NCBI GenBank assembly: GCA_905381055.1 | Contig: CAJPUR010000012.1 | Span: 1-64,000 of the forward strand | Source of the DNA: an uncultured Flavobacteriaceae bacterium | Lineage (GTDB): Bacteria > Bacteroidota > Bacteroidia > Flavobacteriales > Flavobacteriaceae | Direction of reading: 5' to 3' | DNA length: 64,000 bases | Part shown: positions 1 through 9,289 of the stretch, piece by piece | How positions within the stretch are numbered: position 1 is the first letter of the stretch | Layout of the letters: the number at the start of each line of letters is the position of its first letter | Notes under the pieces: model-generated | What the model was told of the DNA's origin: nothing | Databases searched by the model: none | What the model saw: the letters and a program-made list of their open reading frames with translations, nothing else | Translations under genes and position numbers: made by a program

Positions 1-2
1 AA

Positions 3-2237
3 TGGGATCAAGCCCTTCCAATTGGTAATGGTAGAATTGGTGCTATGATTTTTGGTGATCCAGTTAATGAAAGAATTCAACTAAATGATGATTCACTATG
101 GCCAAATGACCTTGGATGGGGTGAACCTGACGGAAATCGTGAGGATTTAGAATTAATTAGATCCCTTCTTGTTAAGGGCGATATAAAAGCTTCAGACTCT
201 CTTCTAGTTAAAAAGTTTTCAAGGAAAACTGTTGTGAGATCTCATCAAACACTTGGAGATTTATTTATAAATTTTGAGCATGACTCTATAACAGAATATA
301 GAAGAAGTTTAAATATTGACAACTCTACAGCTAGTGTTTCATATAAAACAAATGGATACCAAGTCAATCAAAAAGTATTTGCCTCGAAACCTCATCAAGG
401 AATTTTTATTATAATAGAATCCGATCATCCCAAAGGCCTTAATGGTCAGGTTTTCCTTGAACGTCCAAAAGATGAGGGAGTTCCTACGGTCAGTGTATAT
501 GAAAAAAATAATACATCATTAATAATGGATGGTGAAATAACTCAAAGAAAAGGGGAATTCGATTCGAAACCTTATCCCATTGAATCAGGTGTTAAATTTC
601 AGACTCTATTAAACTCAATTAATTTGGGAGGAGAAATTAAAACATCGAAAAATAAAATTAAATTTTCAAATGTTAATAAACTGAAATTAATCTTAGTTTC
701 TAATTCATCATATTACTTTAAAGATTATGAACAAAAAAACACCTCTGATTTAAAAAATATACTTAAATCAAATTTTAAAGAAATAGAAAAACTTCACATT
801 GAAGACTACCAGTCTCTTTTTAATAGAGTTAAGTTTGATTTAATTACAAATAATTCAAAAAAGAAAATTCCTACTGATAAAAGAATAAATGACTTGAAAA
901 ATGGAGGTGTTGATATAGAATTACAAGAAACACTATTCCATTTCGGAAGATATCTTTTAATTTCATCATCCCGAAAAGGCACACTTGCTGCTAATCTTCA
1001 AGGTTTATGGAACCCGCATATAAATGCACCTTGGAATTCTGATTACCACTTAAATATAAATCTTCAAATGAATTATTGGTTAGCAAATATGACCAAACTT
1101 GATGAACTCAATTACCCTCTTTTTGATTATGTAGATAGGCTAATTGAAAATGGAAAAGTAACCGCTAAAAAAAACTTTGGAATGAATGGATCATTTATAC
1201 CTCATGCTTCGGACCTTTGGGCTCCAACATGGCTAAGGGCACCAACAGCATATTGGGGAGCATCTTTTGGTGCTGGTGGATGGATGACACAACATTATTG
1301 GAATCATTTTGAGTATACCCGTGATATGGAGTTTTTAGAAAACAGAGCCTATCCTGCAATAAAATCTGTTGCCCATTTTTATAGTGATTGGTTAATAGAA
1401 GATCCTAGAGATGGTTTTTTGATTTCTGCTCCCTCCACTTCACCTGAAAACAGATATCTTGATAAAAATAATGAACCCGTTGCTTCATGCCTTGGAAGTG
1501 CAATGGATCAACAAGTTATTAATGAGGTCTTTAGAAATTTTTTAAAAGGTTCCGAAATTTTAAATATTGAAAATAGCTTGACAAATAAAATTAAAAAACA
1601 AATTAAAAAACTCAGGCCTGGATTTATAATTGATAAAAACAATAGAATATTAGAATGGGATAGAGAATATGTCGAATTTGAACCAGGCCATAGACATATG
1701 TCTCATCTTTATGGTTTTCATCCTGGTAATCAGATAACTAAATCCAAAACTCCTAAAATATTTAATTCAATTAAAAATACACTTGATTATCGATTAAAAA
1801 ATGGTGGTGCTGGAACTGGTTGGAGTAGAGCTTGGCTTATAAATTGTGCTGCAAGACTATTTGATGGAGAAATGGCACAAAAAAATATTGAACTTTTTTT
1901 TAAAAATTCTATTTATGATAATTTATTTGATGCCCATCCCCCATTTCAAATTGACGGTAATTTTGGATATACTTCAGGAATTTCAGAAATGCTTGTTCAA
2001 TCTCATGAGGAAAATATTATTCGTCTTCTACCTGCCCTTCCTGATAAATGGAAAAATGGAGAAATACATGGATTAAAAGCAAGAGGTAATATTGAAATTG
2101 ATATTGAATGGAAAAATAATCAAATTAATAAAGCAACTCTAAAATCTAGAGATAATAAAAATATAACTATTATTTATAAAGGGAATTCAAAAAAAGTTTT
2201 TCTAAAAAAGGATAAAAAATTATTTTTTAAAGGTTAA
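3..2237 (+). CDS. GH95 family alpha-L-fucosidase-like glycoside hydrolase (5' end outside window)
   Basis: Glycoside hydrolase of family GH95, whose known members are alpha-1,2-L-fucosidases or alpha-L-galactosidases; probably exported to degrade fucose- or galactose-containing glycans. The frame is open to the window edge: before the first ATG (position 45) it reads WDQALPIGNGRIGA, a typical GH95 N-terminal motif, so the real start with any signal peptide lies upstream. Counting from that ATG, the asparagine pair expected to activate the water is N337 and N339 in LNINLQMNYW. The acid is E468 in TSPENRYL, and D637 in QIDGNFGYTSG completes the site. The C-terminal beta-domain is present. The stop lies 4 bp from the 3' end of a convergent tRNA gene. 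Family assignment is firm; the substrate is not determined. Confidence 0.88.
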   Translation, partial: WDQALPIGNGRIGAMIFGDPVNERIQLNDDSLWPNDLGWGEPDGNREDLELIRSLLVKGDIKASDSLLVKKFSRKTVVRSHQTLGDLFINFEHDSITEYRRSLNIDNSTASVSYKTNGYQVNQKVFASKPHQGIFIIIESDHPKGLNGQVFLERPKDEGVPTVSVYEKNNTSLIMDGEITQRKGEFDSKPYPIESGVKFQTLLNSINLGGEIKTSKNKIKFSNVNKLKLILVSNSSYYFKDYEQKNTSDLKNILKSNFKEIEKLHIEDYQSLFNRVKFDLITNNSKKKIPTDKRINDLKNGGVDIELQETLFHFGRYLLISSSRKGTLAANLQGLWNPHINAPWNSDYHLNINLQMNYWLANMTKLDELNYPLFDYVDRLIENGKVTAKKNFGMNGSFIPHASDLWAPTWLRAPTAYWGASFGAGGWMTQHYWNHFEYTRDMEFLENRAYPAIKSVAHFYSDWLIEDPRDGFLISAPSTSPENRYLDKNNEPVASCLGSAMDQQVINEVFRNFLKGSEILNIENSLTNKIKKQIKKLRPGFIIDKNNRILEWDREYVEFEPGHRHMSHLYGFHPGNQITKSKTPKIFNSIKNTLDYRLKNGGAGTGWSRAWLINCAARLFDGEMAQKNIELFFKNSIYDNLFDAHPPFQIDGNFGYTSGISEMLVQSHEENIIRLLPALPDKWKNGEIHGLKARGNIEIDIEWKNNQINKATLKSRDNKNITIIYKGNSKKVFLKKDKKLFFKG

Positions 2238-2240
2238 TTG

Positions 2241-2324
2241 CGGAGAGACTGGGATTCGAACCCAGGCATCGCTTACACGATGACAGATTAGCAATCTGCT
2301 CCATTACCACTCTGGCACCTCTCC
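2241..2324 (-). tRNA. tRNA-Ser(GCU)
   Basis: The minus strand folds as a class II tRNA. Acceptor arm GGAGAGG pairs with TCTCTCC (one G-T pair). The anticodon stem GCAGA/TCTGT encloses the loop TTGCTAA with anticodon GCT, which reads serine AGC/AGU codons. A long variable arm (CATCG...CGATG) is present, as expected for tRNA-Ser, followed by a T arm containing GGTTCGAATCC. The 3' CCA is not encoded, so it must be added after transcription. A promoter with good -33 and -7 elements lies immediately upstream. Confidence 0.95.
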
Positions 2325-2349
2325 TTAATATAAATTAATTATAATGGTC

Positions 2350-2380
2350 CAAATGTAATCCATCCATTAATATTAAACAA
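2350..2380 (-). promoter_or_regulatory. Bacteroidota-type promoter of tRNA-Ser
   Basis: On the minus strand TACATTTG (2357-2350) matches the TAnnTTTG -7 consensus of Bacteroidota primary sigma factors. A TTG (2380-2378) lies exactly 20 nt upstream as the -33 element. The predicted start is near 2343, which leaves a leader of roughly 18 nt for RNase P to remove. Based on motif matching only. Confidence 0.6.
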
Positions 2381-2398
2381 TCTTTATTTTTAAAAAAA

Positions 2399-4438
2399 TC
2401 ATTTAGGATACTTAACTCGAAGATGATAAGTATTAATTAACTTATTTATCAATACTTCTTTAACTTTTTCGATTTCTGCCAATGTAATATTAGAATTTGA
2501 AAATTGCTTTTCGAACATTTGACTGTCTATAATTTGGTTTACAAATGATTTTAAGACCTCAATAGTTGGATCTTTTATGCTTTTTGATCCAGCTTCAACT
2601 GAATCAGCCATCATTAATATAGCCGTTTCTTTTGAAAATGGTTTTGGTCCATTATAGGAAAAGTCATTTTCATTAGCAAACCCATTTCTCTGTTCTTCTT
2701 TTTTATAAAAAAAATATACCTTAGAATTACCATGGTGTGTTTCAATAAAGTTAATTACTCTTTTTGGAAGATTATTTTTTTTTGCAATTTGAATTCCATC
2801 ATTTACATGATTGATAATAATTTTAGCACTTTCAACTGGAGAGATTCTTTTATGGGGTGAAGTTTTGGTAATCTGATTTTCGGAGAAATAGGTAGGATTA
2901 TTCATTTTACCAATGTCATGATATAAAGCTCCAACTCTAGTTAACAATACATTAGCTTTAATTTCAATTGCTGATGCCTCTGCTAAATTAGCAACTTGTA
3001 AAGAATGATGAAATGTACCAGGTGCTTTATCTGATAATTGCCTTAATAATTTTGAGTTAGTATCTGAGAGCTCTAAAAGTGAAACATCAGAAACTAATTT
3101 AAAAATCTTTTCATATAAATAAATAAGTGGTTGAACAAAAAGAGTTGCAAGTCCATTAATTATGAATAGACCAATAGTTAAAAATGAAAATCCAGAGAGA
3201 TTTCCTTCACGAGTAATATGAAACGCTGTGTAACATATTATATAAACAAAAACAATTTGAAAAACTGAAATAAATAAATTTGCACGTTTATAAAGTTCAG
3301 AAACGGAAAGAACTGAAACTAGACCTACCAAAAATTGGAGAAAAATAAATTCAAAACTATTAGGAACCAAAAAACCTAATAACAAAATTGTTATAAAATG
3401 AGCAAAAAGTCCAAGTCTCGAGTCAAAGAAAGCTTTGATAATTAAAGGTAAAATACATATTGGAACAGCATAAATATAATTTGGATTGAAATTTAAAACC
3501 CTAGTGGACAAGAAAATCATTAAAACTATATTAAATATAACAAAAGTTAGTTCTCGATTGTTTTTATAAATTGAATTATAATATTTATTTAAAAAAACAA
3601 AAAGGAGGCTTATAGATATTATTATTAATAGTAAATAACCAAATAAAATCCAATAAAAATTATTATCATTAAAAACCTCAGAGGAGTATTCGTTCTTTAA
3701 AGACAAAAGCTTTTGATATTTTTCCCCTTCTATCAATTCACCTTTAGAAATAATTAAAGAGCCCTCTACAACTATATCTCTTGTAATAGATAATGAGGAT
3801 AATGACTCATTTAATGACTGAAGCGTAAATTTTTCATTTTTTATTAAATTAGGAGAAATAATCTCAAAAAATAAATTATATAATGAATTTTTATAAATTT
3901 CAAATTCAGTAAATTTTAGCTTTTCATTTAAAAAATATGAAAGATTATTAATTGGGAAAACCTCATCTTTATCAACCTGAAACTCTGAATTATTTCGAAT
4001 TATTGAAATTTTTTTAATTTCATTAAAATTAACAGGTAATACACCATAAATGTATACCTCTTCAATTAATCTTTTTCCAAAATCATACACTATACTATAT
4101 TCATCCGAAGAAATTGGAAAAGAGAAAAATAGATTAAATTTTTCTGCATATTGATTAAAAACATTATTATATATCTCCTCAGAAAAATCATAATAAACAA
4201 TTGATTCTTTTTCTAATAACTCTTTCTCTTTTTCTATTTCTTTGGTAGATTTTAAAATTGGGAAATCAAATGGTGCATATATTGACTCATATTTCCATGA
4301 AGTCCCTTTAACGAGGTCATATTTAAATTTATTTTGCTTAGGAAAAAGATATGAAATGAAAATTATTGATGTTAAATAAATAATTAACTTATTTAACAGA
4401 GATTTATTTTTTAAAAAATTATAGATTATTGATCCCAT
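2399..4438 (-). CDS. PgpH-like 7TM-HD domain phosphodiesterase
   Basis: Membrane HD-domain protein of the 7TMR-HD (PgpH) family; characterised members hydrolyse cyclic di-AMP. Order of parts: an N-terminal membrane anchor (about residues 17-33), a large extracytoplasmic domain to about residue 260, a block of hydrophobic helices (about 262-450), and a cytoplasmic HD domain. The HD domain carries H477-H478 in the GTFHHSLQ motif and H507-D508 in YHDIGKMNNP, the metal ligands of HDIG proteins. Length 679 aa fits the family. The gene stands alone on the minus strand between tRNA-Ser and a divergent NlpC/P60 gene, with its own -7 element. c-di-AMP hydrolysis is inferred from the family; no diadenylate cyclase gene is in the window. 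Confidence 0.85.
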   Translation of the reverse strand: MGSIIYNFLKNKSLLNKLIIYLTSIIFISYLFPKQNKFKYDLVKGTSWKYESIYAPFDFPILKSTKEIEKEKELLEKESIVYYDFSEEIYNNVFNQYAEKFNLFFSFPISSDEYSIVYDFGKRLIEEVYIYGVLPVNFNEIKKISIIRNNSEFQVDKDEVFPINNLSYFLNEKLKFTEFEIYKNSLYNLFFEIISPNLIKNEKFTLQSLNESLSSLSITRDIVVEGSLIISKGELIEGEKYQKLLSLKNEYSSEVFNDNNFYWILFGYLLLIIISISLLFVFLNKYYNSIYKNNRELTFVIFNIVLMIFLSTRVLNFNPNYIYAVPICILPLIIKAFFDSRLGLFAHFITILLLGFLVPNSFEFIFLQFLVGLVSVLSVSELYKRANLFISVFQIVFVYIICYTAFHITREGNLSGFSFLTIGLFIINGLATLFVQPLIYLYEKIFKLVSDVSLLELSDTNSKLLRQLSDKAPGTFHHSLQVANLAEASAIEIKANVLLTRVGALYHDIGKMNNPTYFSENQITKTSPHKRISPVESAKIIINHVNDGIQIAKKNNLPKRVINFIETHHGNSKVYFFYKKEEQRNGFANENDFSYNGPKPFSKETAILMMADSVEAGSKSIKDPTIEVLKSFVNQIIDSQMFEKQFSNSNITLAEIEKVKEVLINKLINTYHLRVKYPK

Positions 4439-4460
4439 TATAGAGTAATGATGTTTTCAA

Positions 4461-4468
4461 CAAAATTA
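4461..4468 (-). promoter_or_regulatory. -7 promoter element of the HD phosphodiesterase gene
   Basis: Minus-strand TAATTTTG matches TAnnTTTG and ends 22 nt before the ATG at 4438. No TTG is visible at the right distance for a -33 element, so the promoter call rests on one motif. Confidence 0.4.
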
Positions 4469-4546
4469 AAAACATTAAAATTTTAAAGTTAATAAATTGG
4501 AAAGTTAGTTATATAATTTTTATATCTTTTTAAAATTAAAAATTTA

Positions 4547-5323
4547 TTGCCTAAAATATTGAAATTGGAATTTGGAATATGTGAACTTAGTTTGATTCCT
4601 TTAAGGATAAGTCCAAATCATGATAGCGAAATGGTTTCACAATTATTTTATGGTGAAACTTTCTCAATAATTGATACAGAAAATGATTGGTTTAAAATTT
4701 CTCTTTCTTGGGACGGTTATAAAGGTTGGATTAATAAAAAACAATTAAAGAAAATCAGTGAAATTGATTTTAAAAATATAAATTCTAACAACAGTCAATA
4801 CATAACTAATCTTTTTGAATATATTTCTTTAAAAAATGGGCACATTTTTCCAGTTTGTATTGGAGCTGATTTAAGTGTCAGTGATTTTCTTAATCATTCT
4901 CATAATTTAAAAAATATAAATAAAAACAAAAATATTAGAGAGTCTATTGTAAAAACTGCATACTGTTATTTAAATACACCCTATCTTTGGGGTGGTAAAA
5001 GTCCGTTTGGTATTGATTGTTCAGGATTATCTCAAATAGTATATAAAATAAATGGAATTAAATTAAAAAGAGATGCTAGCCAACAAGCTAAACAAGGGAA
5101 AATATTAAGTTTTATTGATGAATCTGGACAAGGTGATTTAGCATTTTTTAATGATGAAGAAGGAAAAATAGTACATGTCGGAATACTTTTAAATAATAAT
5201 AAAATAATCCATGCCCATGGAAAAGTTAGAATAGATAGAATTGATCAAACGGGAATTTTTAACTCTGATGAAAATAAGCATTCTCACAAACTTCGCTTTA
5301 TTAAAAAAATCATTATAGATTAA
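4547..5323 (+). CDS. SH3b and NlpC/P60 (C40) peptidase
   Basis: Cell-wall peptidase of the C40 family, which cleaves gamma-D-glutamyl bonds in murein peptides. An N-terminal SH3b domain (about residues 10-75) and a second SH3-like stretch precede the catalytic domain from about residue 130. Expected catalytic residues are C158 in GIDCSGLSQ, H210 in HVGILL and a third polar residue near H222 in IHAHGK. No signal peptide is seen, so it may process recycled murein peptides in the cytoplasm, like other short SH3b-NlpC proteins; that localisation is inferred. The start is TTG; no ATG lies near the domain start. It ends 2 bp from the convergent TPR gene. Confidence 0.87.
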   Translation: MPKILKLEFGICELSLIPLRISPNHDSEMVSQLFYGETFSIIDTENDWFKISLSWDGYKGWINKKQLKKISEIDFKNINSNNSQYITNLFEYISLKNGHIFPVCIGADLSVSDFLNHSHNLKNINKNKNIRESIVKTAYCYLNTPYLWGGKSPFGIDCSGLSQIVYKINGIKLKRDASQQAKQGKILSFIDESGQGDLAFFNDEEGKIVHVGILLNNNKIIHAHGKVRIDRIDQTGIFNSDENKHSHKLRFIKKIIID

Positions 5324-5325
5324 TA

Positions 5326-6567
5326 TTATTCTATTAAAGATTTCATCTCTTTAAAACCTTCATTATCTCCAATTGTGCCATATATATTCATTAGTGTTCG
5401 AATAGCTTCGGTATTTTTATTGTTAATTTGAATCAATTGTTTTAAAATAGGAATACATTTTTTATATAAATCCTCCCGTTCCAATTTAAGAACATCATAT
5501 TTTGCATTATCTGATCTTGAATTTCCCAAACTATTCATTTTATCAATAATTTCAGATTCACCTTCAAGTATTAAAGCAACCAAATTTAAGTACGGAGCTT
5601 CTAGTTTAGAATCTAATTCTATTGCTTTTAAATAATATTCTTGAGCATTTGTATTATCTCCCATTTGAGCAGTAACAACACCTAAATTAAAATAAAGAGT
5701 CGCATTGTCAGGGTCTTGTTCTAGAGCTTTATTTATTAATTCCTTAAATTTTTCTTTGTCACCTAATTCAATATATAAGTTGGCTTCAGTTAAAATTAAA
5801 GGTAAATCAGTTGGATTCTCAATACGTGCCTCCTTCACTGCACTAATAGCTTTATCTTTCTGACCCAAATTAGTGTAAATTAAAGCAATATTCTTAACGA
5901 TTTCAGGATATAATGATGGGGTTGCCCTTTTTACAGGATTTGTAAATTTTTTATCCTTAGAATATAATTCTAATTCTTGCTCAGAGGATAATTGTATTTC
6001 ATTATTGGTTTCAATTTCAGTAATATAAAATTCAATTTTTATTCCGCTAAATTTTACATCTCGTAAAATTAAATAATATTCAAGTGCAGTTTCATAATCA
6101 TTACCATTCACAGAATTAGATGCTGCATAGTATAAATATTCAATATTCTCTTGAGTATTTATCATATAAGCAAGAAAAAGCTTTTCAACAGAACTTAAAT
6201 ATTTTTTTTCATTAGTATCTTTAATTGCGGAATTAACTATATCTGCTTTTAAATTTTGAGCTTGAATATCATAATCTTTTACTAATCTTGGATCATTTTT
6301 GATTTCATTTAATTTATCTAAAGCATTCTTGTATTCGCCAAGATTTCTGTAAACATCAAAAAATATAAGATTAAATGATGATTTAGTTTTCTGATCAGCA
6401 GATGCAAAAATATTTTGATTTTTAATTAAAAAATCTTTCGTTTCGTTATAAAGTGAGTCAGCTAATAACTTTTTTGCACTTCTTAACTCTTTTTTTTGAC
6501 TCCATGTAATTGAGAAAAGTATAAAAAGGACAAATGTTAATATATTTTTCATTTTATTAATTTTCAT
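5326..6567 (-). CDS. Exported tetratricopeptide-repeat protein
   Basis: TPR protein of 413 aa with an N-terminal hydrophobic segment ([15 protein letters not shown]) that looks like a cleavable signal peptide. At least three TPR units are recognisable in the second half, for example around [19 protein letters not shown] and [20 protein letters not shown]. The start overlaps the end of gyrA by 11 nt, so it is translated from the gyrA transcript; a second ATG at 6552 is an alternative start. TPR proteins directly behind gyrA are common in Flavobacteriaceae. The partner is unknown; a scaffolding role in the periplasm is the safest inference. Confidence 0.8.
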   Translation of the reverse strand: MKINKMKNILTFVLFILFSITWSQKKELRSAKKLLADSLYNETKDFLIKNQNIFASADQKTKSSFNLIFFDVYRNLGEYKNALDKLNEIKNDPRLVKDYDIQAQNLKADIVNSAIKDTNEKKYLSSVEKLFLAYMINTQENIEYLYYAASNSVNGNDYETALEYYLILRDVKFSGIKIEFYITEIETNNEIQLSSEQELELYSKDKKFTNPVKRATPSLYPEIVKNIALIYTNLGQKDKAISAVKEARIENPTDLPLILTEANLYIELGDKEKFKELINKALEQDPDNATLYFNLGVVTAQMGDNTNAQEYYLKAIELDSKLEAPYLNLVALILEGESEIIDKMNSLGNSRSDNAKYDVLKLEREDLYKKCIPILKQLIQINNKNTEAIRTLMNIYGTIGDNEGFKEMKSLIE

Positions 6568-9064
6568 CTAATTTACCATTTTCCTGAATTTGATTATCAA
6601 ATTCTTCATTATTTTCATCAACTTGATCATCATCCTTAATGACTTTAGCTACTGCTGCAATTGCACCATCTTCCTTTATCTTAATTAGCTTAACACCTTG
6701 GGTAGCTCTTCCCATTACTCTTAAATCACTTACACTCATCCTTATGGCAACACCAGATTTTTTAATAATCATTAAATCATCCTCGTCATTTACACTTTTA
6801 AGAGCTACTAAATGACCTGTCTTTTCAGTTATTGAGATAGTTTTAACACCTTTCCCCCCCCTGTTAGTGATTCTATAATCATCAAGACTCGACCTTTTAC
6901 CATATCCATTTTCTGATACAACTAAAATATCGGAATTGGACTCAACAGTTACCATTCCAACAACTTCATCATTTTCGTCTTTTAATTTAATACCTCGTAC
7001 ACCAGATGCCCCTCTTCCAAGAGGTCTGGTTTTATCCTCCTCAAACCTTATGGCTTTACCTGATTTAACAGCAAGAAGGATTTGACTTTTACCTGTAGTC
7101 AATTTTGCTTCTAAAAGCTCATCATTTTCTTTAATTGTAATTGCATTAATACCATTTGATCGTGGACGAGAATATTTTTCCAGTGATGTTTTAACTAATT
7201 GTCCCTTCTTTGTTGCCATAATAACATAATGACTATTTATGTATTCCTCATCTTTTAAATCTTGTGTATTGATAAAAGCCTTTACTTTATCGTCATGTTC
7301 AATATTTATTAAATTTTGAATTGCTCTACCCTTAGATGTTTTTGATCCCTCAGGAATTTCATATACTCGCATCCAAAAACATTTACCTTTTTGAGTAAAA
7401 AACAACATATATTGGTGATTAGTACCAATAAATAAATTTTCAAGAAAATCTTCATTTCTAGTTGTAGAGGCTTTTTGACCTACACCCCCCCTATTTTGAA
7501 TTTTATATTCTGATAAAGGAGTCCTTTTTATATATCCAGCGTGAGAGATTGTGATAACCACTTTTTTGTCAGGAATAATATCTTCAATACTAAAATTTCC
7601 TCCAGAATAATCTATTTGTGATCTCCTTTCATCACCATATTTAGATTTAATCTCCAATAATTCATCTTTAATTATTGACATTCTTATATCTTTATCATCT
7701 AAAATTTCATTCAATTCTTTTATTAACTTTACTAAATCATCATATTCTGACCTAAGTTTATCTTGTTCTAAACCAGTTAATTGTCTCAATCTCATTTCAA
7801 CAATAGCTTTTGATTGAACTTCAGTTAGTTTAAATTTTCCTTGGAGTTTACTTTTAGCCTCATCAGGGTTAGATGATGATCTTATGAGTGAAATAACTTC
7901 ATCTATATTATCAGATGCTATTATAAGTCCCTCTAGTATATGAGCTCTTTCCTCTGCTTTTTTTAGCTCGAATTTAGTCCTTCTAACAACTATCTCGTGT
8001 CTGTGATCAACAAAATATTTTATTAATTCTTTTAAATTTAAAAGCTTTGGTTTACCATTAACTAAAGCGATGTTGTTTACACTAAATGAAGATTGAAGAG
8101 AAGTATATTTATATAATTTATTTAATACAATGTTTGGAATTGCATCTCTTTTGAGTAAATAAACTATTCTCATGCCTTTCCTATCAGATTCATCTCTAAT
8201 ATTTGAAATACCCTCAATCTTTTTATCATTTACTAAATCAGCTGTTTTTTTAATCATATCAGCTTTATTTACTTGATATGGTATTTCGTTGACTACTAAA
8301 CAATCCCTTCCATCAATTTCTTCAAAATTCACTTTTGCCCTTAATACAACTCTCCCTCTGCCAGTTAAAAATGCTTCTTTAACCCCGTCATAGCCATAAA
8401 TAGTTCCTCCAGTAGGAAAATCAGGAGCCTTGATTACTGTCATTAAATCATCAATATTGATATTGTTATCCTCAATATATTTAATAATTCCGTCAATTAC
8501 CTCAGATAAATTATGTGGTGGCATATTAGTCGCCATACCAACAGCTATTCCAGAGGCACCATTAACCAGAAGATTAGGAACTCTAGTCGGAAGTACTTTG
8601 GGTTCAAATAGAGTATCATCAAAATTTAATTGAAGGTCTACAGTCTCTTTTTCAATGTCGGCAAGTATATCTTCTGAAATTTTTTGCATTCTAGCTTCAG
8701 TATACCTCATTGCAGCAGGACTATCCCCATCAATTGATCCAAAGTTTCCTTGACCATCTACTAATAAGTATCTCAAACTCCATTCTTGAGCCATTCTAAC
8801 CATTGTGTCATAGACTGATGAATCACCGTGAGGGTGATATTTACCTAAAACATCTCCGACTATTCTTGCAGATTTTCTATAAGACGTATTAGATCTTATT
8901 CCCATGTCATGCATTCCGTAAAGAACTCTTCTATGTACAGGCTTTAAACCATCACGAACATCAGGTAGTGCACGTGACACAATGACAGACATTGAATAGT
9001 CAATATAAGCAGATTTCATTTCTTCTTCAATGTTAATAGGAATTAACTTTTCACCTTCAATCAT
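6557..9064 (-). CDS. gyrA: DNA gyrase subunit A
   Basis: Breakage-reunion subunit of DNA gyrase, which with GyrB introduces negative supercoils using ATP. The N-terminal winged-helix and tower domains hold the catalytic tyrosine Y121 in [10 protein letters not shown]. The quinolone-resistance region reads [17 protein letters not shown], with S82 and D86 at the positions of E. coli S83 and D87, so the usual resistance substitutions are absent. The C-terminal beta-pinwheel contains several GGxGxK-type blades, including [11 protein letters not shown] and NRGGKGVKT. The tail is acidic. At 835 aa it is of normal size. It heads a two-gene unit with the TPR gene and is divergent from clpC across about 225 bp of AT-rich DNA, in which I see no perfect TAnnTTTG for either gene. 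Confidence 0.97.
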   Translation of the reverse strand: MIEGEKLIPINIEEEMKSAYIDYSMSVIVSRALPDVRDGLKPVHRRVLYGMHDMGIRSNTSYRKSARIVGDVLGKYHPHGDSSVYDTMVRMAQEWSLRYLLVDGQGNFGSIDGDSPAAMRYTEARMQKISEDILADIEKETVDLQLNFDDTLFEPKVLPTRVPNLLVNGASGIAVGMATNMPPHNLSEVIDGIIKYIEDNNINIDDLMTVIKAPDFPTGGTIYGYDGVKEAFLTGRGRVVLRAKVNFEEIDGRDCLVVNEIPYQVNKADMIKKTADLVNDKKIEGISNIRDESDRKGMRIVYLLKRDAIPNIVLNKLYKYTSLQSSFSVNNIALVNGKPKLLNLKELIKYFVDHRHEIVVRRTKFELKKAEERAHILEGLIIASDNIDEVISLIRSSSNPDEAKSKLQGKFKLTEVQSKAIVEMRLRQLTGLEQDKLRSEYDDLVKLIKELNEILDDKDIRMSIIKDELLEIKSKYGDERRSQIDYSGGNFSIEDIIPDKKVVITISHAGYIKRTPLSEYKIQNRGGVGQKASTTRNEDFLENLFIGTNHQYMLFFTQKGKCFWMRVYEIPEGSKTSKGRAIQNLINIEHDDKVKAFINTQDLKDEEYINSHYVIMATKKGQLVKTSLEKYSRPRSNGINAITIKENDELLEAKLTTGKSQILLAVKSGKAIRFEEDKTRPLGRGASGVRGIKLKDENDEVVGMVTVESNSDILVVSENGYGKRSSLDDYRITNRGGKGVKTISITEKTGHLVALKSVNDEDDLMIIKKSGVAIRMSVSDLRVMGRATQGVKLIKIKEDGAIAAVAKVIKDDDQVDENNEEFDNQIQENGKLDEN

Positions 9065-9289
9065 AATATTTTGTTTTAAATTGATTTATTGCTAAAATAT
9101 GTATAAAATGCCTATTTTATTAGTAATATTGATAGATTTTGTCATTAATTTTATCAACATAATAATTCATTTTTTTTAATAAATAATTTAATAATCAAAC
9201 TTTGTTAAATGATTTTTTTTTTGTCTATTTACTAAAAATATTTCTATTGTTGGAACGATTTTTGAAATAAATTAAATAAAATTTTGTTT

